This document shows positions 9,601 through 11,980 of a DNA stretch of 11,980 nucleotides, one piece after another (the stretch's first letter is position 1; the number at the start of each line of letters is the position of its first letter). The stretch comes from Oscillospiraceae bacterium. Its GTDB lineage: Bacteria; Bacillota; Clostridia; Oscillospirales; Ruminococcaceae. The DNA lies in assembly GCA_016295545.1 (NCBI GenBank), contig JAEDLA010000020.1:1-11980 (forward strand). Direction: 5' to 3'. Under the pieces are notes generated by a model. That model was not told where the DNA came from. It worked only from the letters and a program-made list of their open reading frames with translations, and ran no database searches. Both the position numbers and the translations under genes were made by a program.

Positions 9601-11368
9601 GAACTATGTAATTCTTGATGAAAACATTAACGGATTCAATGCAGTTCCTTTGTCAATGGCAGATACAGTTCAGTTTGCAGTATCAAATAATTTGTCCGGT
9701 AAAAATCTTGGAACATATAAAATAAGTGAAATATACAACAAGCGTGTGACACTTCGTTTTGACGGAAATACCGGAAACGGTACAGTGTTTGAAATGGGCA
9801 AATCCGCTATTTACTCAAATACTTTCCTGCCCTCACTTTATATTGACGGTGAAGTTGCAGCACAGTATACGCTCAGCGAGCATTCAGGCAATAGCTTTTT
9901 TGATCCGGAAGATGAATACTATTTCTTCGGCGATGATGCATGGAGACTTGGTGAGCACTGCAAAATAAGCACACAGATAACGACTAACGGAAGAACAACT
10001 TCATGGACAGATGATGCAGTAATAGGAAGTACATACGCAATAGCATTTGATACCGGCGGTATTACAGAATCCCAGTATTACAGTTCTCTTTATGACGCCG
10101 CTGAACTGAACGGAATCGACGTAAGTGATCCGAATGCACCGGCTGTGTCTGATTCTGCTTATGCTGAGGGCTCAACCGACTATTATAACGAGGAAAAAAT
10201 CGGTTCATATCTTGATTTTGCCGGCAAGTACTATCTGCTTAACTGTGATTCATACGGAAGTATCTGTGCAAGCCTGAATAATATGGAAACCAGCACGGAT
10301 ACAAAGGTTGTTATGACCAACTATACAATTGGCTCAGTCGAGGATACAATAACAGGTAATACTATTAATGTTATCCCGGGAAGATTCCAGATAGACGTTT
10401 CCTATAACAATTGCTATGGAAGCAACAGAAACGGTAATCAGGATATAAGAAATAAGTATATGTTCAATACTTCATATATGGAATCATATTTTGAGGGCTG
10501 GGTATGGGATATGCTTCTTTTCAATGAGGGAGCGTCAACTGTTTCCGCTATGAACAATGCAGTTGAAAATGGTGCAAATATTCTCGTAATTGATTCAGGC
10601 AATGTTGATTCTGAGCTTAAGAAAGCAGATATTACAGCAGAAGAAAGAAATGAAATTGTCACAAGCGCTGCAAACGGTTATTCAATAATAATACCTGATA
10701 AACGTTCAAATATGAATGACTGGAGCGGAATAGGTTATATCATAGCTGATTTCAAGGATTATAATCATTTTGTATTCAAAATATCAGGCGGATTAAACGG
10801 AGGTTCTGATACTGATGACGTTGACCTTATAGGAGAAACAATTGCAAAGAGACTTGAAAATGTCAATACAGAAAATTTATTCTCAGGCTTGCTGTCTACC
10901 TCACAGTCATTGTATTACTTCCTGCTTCAAATCAATCTTACAAAAGAGGTTGCTCCGGCAGTAAGTACTCTTGCAGCTGCAAGCGGCGGCGGAGTAGCGG
11001 CAGTGTTCGTTGGAGGAATGCAGCTGTACGGTGCAGTTACACATCTTGTTGATATTGTAAATTATCGTACTGAAATGCTGGAAATATTATACGAATACTG
11101 TATGGCTGATGATAAAGCGGCACAGGACCAGTCATGTGTCGATATGATGGTGCTCGTTGTGAAAATGGTAAAGGATCTGATAGATACATTGAAAGGTCAG
11201 TTGGAAGAACCCGGTTCACCGGAAGATGAGCTTAACGATGCAATTGAAGATTATATTGAGGCAGTATTGGATCTTATATTACCCGAAGAAGAGGACGACG
11301 GTCATGACGGATTTGATGATGTGATAAATGATGCTGTAGATGATGCAGTATCGGATGCAATCTCATGA
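3659..11368 (+). CDS. Giant exported VWA / Ig-repeat / pseudo-transglutaminase surface protein
   Basis: Seen: 2569 residues. Signal peptide 1-33 (cleavage after AYA). Beta-helix-like region about 34-235 with GIIYAPEGKVKI and GAIYADEIEI turns. PKD-like domain about 252-324. von Willebrand A domain about 410-542. Beta-sandwich about 545-690, then a strand-rich domain 691-776 (TSNDGVNFS, LSGRYVRTEI). PKD-like domain 781-870, another beta domain 872-983, eight Ig-like repeats 985-1722, transglutaminase-like domain 1740-1898, a long region ending in FKISGGLNGG near 2380, a hydrophobic glycine-rich segment about 2435-2467, and an acidic tail. Known: similar module orders occur at the front of clostridial Rhs-like giants. 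Here no Rhs (YD) repeats follow, and no LPxTG, SLH or dockerin is present. Inference: a secreted adhesin or delivery protein working with the wall-anchored protein encoded upstream. Substrate and toxicity are unknown. Confidence 0.88.
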   Translation: MMNKIFSRIMACAVAGISTAVFMPVEPLIMAYAESGNEISFEDSLIAVYSGNDILLNEKSVEVAGGVYCGGDLKYTGNRDYFSVNGVNASAEDGTDCILPDYTDLINSSEKYDFEFSDTKTISDSYIDLTNTSMYSDGDLNIAHAELTGSGRISAADDVNMSIAGTDELKQAFIMSESGNINIDAADLEYNGIIYAPEGKVKINAKHISLSGAIYADEIEINGTSFKAEYKDFFGISCRAHTENVLYVHKKDLISLNGYVSDERADYIYKVSESQKDKVSLSGENTLTPELCFSEAGEYNITLTATLGNKQSSDIVKVIVTDGPVVRYTSTKDFSYGSVNGMSDADDELKLSAISDEKSETTKQYSLNSESGISVSDRQSKTNLNTSGDELELDYSLEGYGKLETGNGNDVVLCIDNSGSVSSMIPTIKAAALQIIESMGPNDRLAITSLDRLNTPLTSDKETLIAAFEAYNLGGGSEFGNGLKIVNEQIFDEESENRNKFVFLLADGENGYNSGDDAVAMEQAAVFRENGTKVYAFEINPFSYDFGETSTVQNVAIETNGAYKLCPDSEAIEEFLVNMAETIYNLAARNVTFTTTVKNAEWVKNGSMTKAPDSAVYNDDGSVTLSWNYSAFEIGAADEIGLKLISDNGYINITTDTKLISYDSNGKGSVLYLDDIIAESGNCSDSGKWTSQVYDSGKENCNWSYVKWNADYYGDSAIDIFLSTSNDGVNFSDRIRLTNGQRLALSGRYVRTEIEMKKSHDGAPPVLYDFTLYSDDVEATDICTGTDAVIRGAHNVPAGTPVSMWLDIEGSYDNVTEIRWDTDGGEVISDESNPLRRTLVFKEEGEYTVSAVVIAGGIETRTAVKINVLPETVLWQEIEKDEFKAVKLELTDTPEYATQYSEPLTFNILFENPEQVAWVRALYTNPQVWGEGNYRIAFIDEQQENLVSVPLPGTNLAETTIIVEAYDWYGNMVSESRTIKMDRQAPTVYVNSDKSRVYPGNEAVITVTSSDNDELASLKLFCNDEEVAINDEGQYIFSRDLAGDYIMKAVAVDKAGNVSEVTRTITVIADERLPYVSITGSSRIIIGNSTDLKITAYDNETKLTELLLTVQLEGEDEITEIFDLKSSKETIERETIYTFTPQSTGKYVFTATATDREGNVNTYSFTENVVADTIGPNINIELSKYEILAGDSIDVSVAVTDDVAVADVRFFIDDIETELTEDNTFHYVSDDENVDNNGKKRIVFKVTATDTSGNERSGSKTLLVETEDTVLPNVNISAGSRYEYQSENAYMTVTASDNIGVESLKVFVNGEPAELDEKGRYYFDTSEITEYFVEATAVDTSGNERKAEKTIAVSDTRKPDIRFTPDKSGYDTNDSPVISVEVSDNYQLDTVTASIDGKEINTDNGSFTYTIENAPAGSYVITVTAVDIFGNTQTSSYTVRVRDTIAPEITASVNKETFAKGEIPEITCEYSDNVAVTRIVADMNGVSLEVDTESGKIIMPETIEAGDKTVTIKAYDAAYNVSEPAVVSFFMSSSEDIEAPVIEEISVVPDIIRAGNDVTVTIKASDNSGEVNLTVLKDGSELKEDAESGNYSFTADSAGEVNLVVRAEDPSGNYIEKEVVLKVYRNTENRKMTVDAPAVVKPGEEITVILSSADGIPFDTTELWLNEQDMSAALTQNADGKYQTTFTLDSNGTYSFKAIGRDDDGYESEALFTIQVAAAYENELKTEEMQASLVQTSETELSDEIKELVGTFESPADAYEYVYNNINFEAYTNSRRGAVGAFELKRGNDVDQASLLIGMLREMGYPARYANTDVMLTSEQVTSLMAMDNFIDATNIIASSGKNAGLLTMPDGSNAVKINEVFVQVYVPASELGETDEALKDLGVWVNLDTSIKASSSFREQIEAETQEELDVSAYRESAAETGLGKILDGLEAKADSFTEKTGNSLISDMFSGPLTVTSEGSYAYSRPIVQQEFNRLPDSLNYVILDENINGFNAVPLSMADTVQFAVSNNLSGKNLGTYKISEIYNKRVTLRFDGNTGNGTVFEMGKSAIYSNTFLPSLYIDGEVAAQYTLSEHSGNSFFDPEDEYYFFGDDAWRLGEHCKISTQITTNGRTTSWTDDAVIGSTYAIAFDTGGITESQYYSSLYDAAELNGIDVSDPNAPAVSDSAYAEGSTDYYNEEKIGSYLDFAGKYYLLNCDSYGSICASLNNMETSTDTKVVMTNYTIGSVEDTITGNTINVIPGRFQIDVSYNNCYGSNRNGNQDIRNKYMFNTSYMESYFEGWVWDMLLFNEGASTVSAMNNAVENGANILVIDSGNVDSELKKADITAEERNEIVTSAANGYSIIIPDKRSNMNDWSGIGYIIADFKDYNHFVFKISGGLNGGSDTDDVDLIGETIAKRLENVNTENLFSGLLSTSQSLYYFLLQINLTKEVAPAVSTLAAASGGGVAAVFVGGMQLYGAVTHLVDIVNYRTEMLEILYEYCMADDKAAQDQSCVDMMVLVVKMVKDLIDTLKGQLEEPGSPEDELNDAIEDYIEAVLDLILPEEEDDGHDGFDDVINDAVDDAVSDAIS
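4886..5285 (+). other. von Willebrand A domain of the giant protein
   Basis: Residues about 410-542. The metal-ion-dependent adhesion site is intact by motif: Asp416-x-Ser418-x-Ser420 in IDNSGSVS, Ser477 in GGGSEFGNGL where Thr is usual, and Asp507 in LLADGEN. Such domains bind protein ligands through a divalent cation, so this part is probably a functional adhesion module. Confidence 0.85.
6611..8826 (+). repeat. Eight Ig-like repeats of the giant protein
   Basis: Residues about 985-1722. Eight units of roughly 85-103 residues begin near nucleotides 6611, 6871, 7181, 7466, 7730, 7994, 8273 and 8549. Most start with a proline motif (APTV, LPYV, LPNV, KPDI, APEI, APVI), carry a mid-unit DN or DD turn before a valine-rich strand, and close with an AxDxxGN strand such as AVDKAGN or ATDTSGN. 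They are diverged at DNA and protein level, unlike recent tandem duplications. They probably form a rigid stalk that projects the C-terminal modules. Confidence 0.82.
8877..9352 (+). other. Transglutaminase-like domain lacking Cys and His
   Basis: Residues about 1740-1898. The core RGNDVDQASLLIGMLREMGY aligns by eye with the G-x-C-x-D-x-A motif of transglutaminase-like proteases, but the nucleophile position is Asp1789. INEVFVQVYV matches the His-strand with Glu1860 in place of His. Asp1889 in NLDTSIK is kept. The domain is therefore probably a non-catalytic fold used for structure or binding. From memory, GND..DQA variants are common in Rhs-associated relatives. Confidence 0.72.
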
Positions 11369-11427
11369 CAGAAGGCTGACACGAAATAATGCTAAAGATA
11401 TAACTTCTGTAAAGAAGATTGGTATAA

Positions 11428-11585
11428 TACTAATTCCACATCAACCTGCCGAAAAATTTGTCAGCTATCGTTCCGTCACTCTGCGTTGACTGACCTTGAA
11501 AGGCGACAGCCTGTCTGCGGTCAGTCGCCTTGATTGACAAAACGCTATCAGACAACTTTTTCAACAGAACGATATGGAATTAGTA
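11428..11585. mobile_element. Long imperfect palindrome, MITE-like element
   Basis: The two halves (11428-11495 and 11519-11585) are inverted copies, about 50 matches over 67-68 positions by hand alignment. The outer 10 bases (TACTAATTCC / GGAATTAGTA) and inner 8 bases (GACTGACC / GGTCAGTC) are perfect. The 23-base centre contains GACAGCCTGTC, itself an inverted repeat. There is no coding capacity. This fits a miniature inverted-repeat element or a structured non-coding RNA, and it may also end the operon transcript. Target-site duplications are not clear; both flanks are AT-rich (TATAA). Confidence 0.6.
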
Positions 11586-11588
11586 TAA
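11563..11588 (+). repeat. End repeat, copy 1
   Basis: This 26-base segment, from AACAGAACGATATGG to ATTAGTATAA, includes the outer right arm of the long palindrome. It recurs 160 bases downstream with one mismatch. Confidence 0.75.
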
Positions 11589-11647
11589 ATTAATGGTATA
11601 ACCAGTTGATTAATTACAGCTTATTGCTCTGAAAAAACAATATAATT

Positions 11648-11697
11648 AAATCCCTGTCTGCTTTATGATGATTGATTGGCAGACAGGGATTTTTTTT
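11648..11697 (+). terminator. Strong intrinsic terminator
   Basis: Stem of 14 pairs (11648-11661 with 11679-11692; core TCCCTGTCTGC / GCAGACAGGGA), a 17-base loop and a run of T at 11690-11697. On the plus strand it would end transcription coming from the giant gene, about 280 bases past its stop. Confidence 0.85.
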
Positions 11698-11722
11698 ATG
11701 ACGAGTCTTCTGTGAATTTTCA

Positions 11723-11748
11723 AACAGAACGATATGGGATTAGTATAA
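11723..11748 (+). repeat. End repeat, copy 2
   Basis: This matches the segment at 11563-11588 in 25 of 26 positions (GGG for GGA near the middle). The terminator hairpin is centred midway between about 11592 and this copy, so it may mark the right end of a second, more diverged element. Confidence 0.7.
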
Positions 11749-11799
11749 CAAACAAATGAGATTATCTGTGCGCATAAAAATTTTTCTGAAAAAAGCCGG

Positions 11800-11828
11800 T
11801 TGACTAACATCATTTGTAATGTTATAAT
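11800..11828 (+). promoter_or_regulatory. Strong extended -10 promoter
   Basis: TTGACT (11800-11805), a 17-base spacer and a perfect TATAAT (11823-11828), with TGT before the -10. Transcription would start near 11835 and run into the short ORF or partial gene at the right edge. Confidence 0.8.
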
Positions 11829-11851
11829 AAAATTAAAATAATTTGGCAAAC

Positions 11852-11859
11852 GGGAGGTG
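11852..11859 (+). promoter_or_regulatory. Ribosome binding site at right edge
   Basis: GGGAGGTG matches the anti-Shine-Dalgarno at seven positions. The spacing from the last G of GGAGG is eight bases to the ATG at 11866 and four to an overlapping GTG at 11862, which favours the ATG. Confidence 0.7.
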
Positions 11860-11865
11860 TAGTGT

Positions 11866-11940
11866 ATGTCAAAATCGGAAAATCAGAAGAAAAGCCTTTT
11901 AAATGCAACATTTTTTCCTTTACTGTTGCATTTGACCTAA
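11866..11940 (+). CDS. 24-residue ORF or start of a gene running off the window
   Basis: Seen: MSKSENQKKSLLNATFFPLL and four more residues, then TAA. It follows a near-consensus promoter and a good ribosome binding site. A second frame beginning at GTG (11862) reads KIGKSEEKPFKCN and then NIFSFTVAFDLKKRNKSA without a stop to the window end. Inference: the short ORF may be a leader peptide, since a 10-bp hairpin lies inside it. It may also be the N-terminus of a gene broken by a frameshift, or the true gene may be the GTG frame. An open stretch of about 40 codons is not strong evidence in AT-rich DNA. No family is recognised. Confidence 0.4.
   Translation: MSKSENQKKSLLNATFFPLLLHLT
11901..11933. 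repeat. Perfect 10-bp inverted repeat within the short ORF
   Basis: AAATGCAACA (11901-11910) and TGTTGCATTT (11924-11933) with a 13-base pyrimidine-rich loop. In the mRNA it would form a hairpin about 35 bases after the ATG. It could be a regulatory leader structure or an operator. Confidence 0.6.
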
Positions 11941-11964
11941 AAAAACGAAATAAATCCGCAATGA

Positions 11965-11980
11965 GATCCTATATAGGATC
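11965..11980. repeat. Perfect 16-bp palindrome at right edge
   Basis: GATCCTATATAGGATC is self-complementary over all 16 bases and ends exactly at the window edge, so its full extent is unknown. Confidence 0.6.

Larger units (their letters stand above)
11369..11865. other. Non-coding region rich in inverted repeats
   Basis: About 500 bases after the giant gene. It holds the long imperfect palindrome, the intrinsic terminator, the second end-copy and the promoter listed separately. No convincing coding region was seen on either strand. Confidence 0.6.

Noticed and set aside
3659..11368. Sortase, SLH or dockerin anchor on the giant protein
   Set aside because: No LPxTG-like motif, SLH repeat or calcium-loop dockerin pair is visible at the C-terminus; the hydrophobic segment is about 100 residues from the end and does not fit a sorting signal.
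11646..11849. Minus-strand ORF of 67 residues
   Set aside because: It runs through the terminator hairpin and end repeat, has no clear ribosome binding site and no recognisable domain; it looks like chance in AT-rich DNA.
11911..11945. Intrinsic terminator formed by the 10-bp inverted repeat near the right edge
   Set aside because: The stem is AT-rich and the following sequence on the plus strand is GACCTAAAAAAA rather than a T-run, so termination on this strand is unlikely.

Overview
The window looks like accessory DNA from a fibre-degrading, low-GC Gram-positive bacterium, most likely a Ruminococcus or close relative. The case rests on two ruminococcal-type dockerins, a glycoside hydrolase family 98 (GH98) catalytic region, AGGAGG-type ribosome binding sites, a sortase-like cell-wall sorting tail and very large secreted multi-domain proteins. 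These are family readings from memory; no database was searched.

Left part, minus strand (1-2240): a cellulosome-type cluster that appears to have decayed. A promoter near 2212-2240, with a tandem octamer just upstream, faces a small gene (2142 to 1797) made of a signal peptide and a dockerin in different frames. About 90 bases further on, a gene starts at 1704 with a signal peptide and a GH98 domain. It loses frame near 870, partway through the GH98 fold, and continues in another frame as a beta-rich repeat pair plus a dockerin that runs off the left edge. Both genes kept their secretion and docking parts, but their catalytic content is broken or absent.

Middle, plus strand (2522-11368): a near-consensus promoter drives a 15-codon leader ORF, then two overlapping genes. 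The first encodes a 314-residue exported protein with an SPKTG sortase-like tail. The second encodes a 2569-residue exported protein: signal peptide, beta-helix-like region, PKD-like domain, von Willebrand A domain with MIDAS residues, a beta-sandwich, eight Ig-like repeats, a transglutaminase-like domain that has lost Cys and His, a long region ending in SGGLNGG, and a hydrophobic glycine-rich plus acidic C-terminus. In related clostridial proteins, as I recall them, these modules form the front part of giant surface or Rhs-like proteins. Here the Rhs repeats are absent and one module sits on a separate wall-anchored protein. The pair plausibly forms a surface adhesion or delivery apparatus, which is inference.

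Right part (11369-11980): a 158-base imperfect palindrome resembling a MITE or structured RNA element, a strong intrinsic terminator, a second copy of the palindrome's outer end, then a strong extended -10 promoter and good ribosome binding site in front of a 24-codon ORF. The window ends on a perfect 16-base palindrome. No rRNA, tRNA or CRISPR array was seen.
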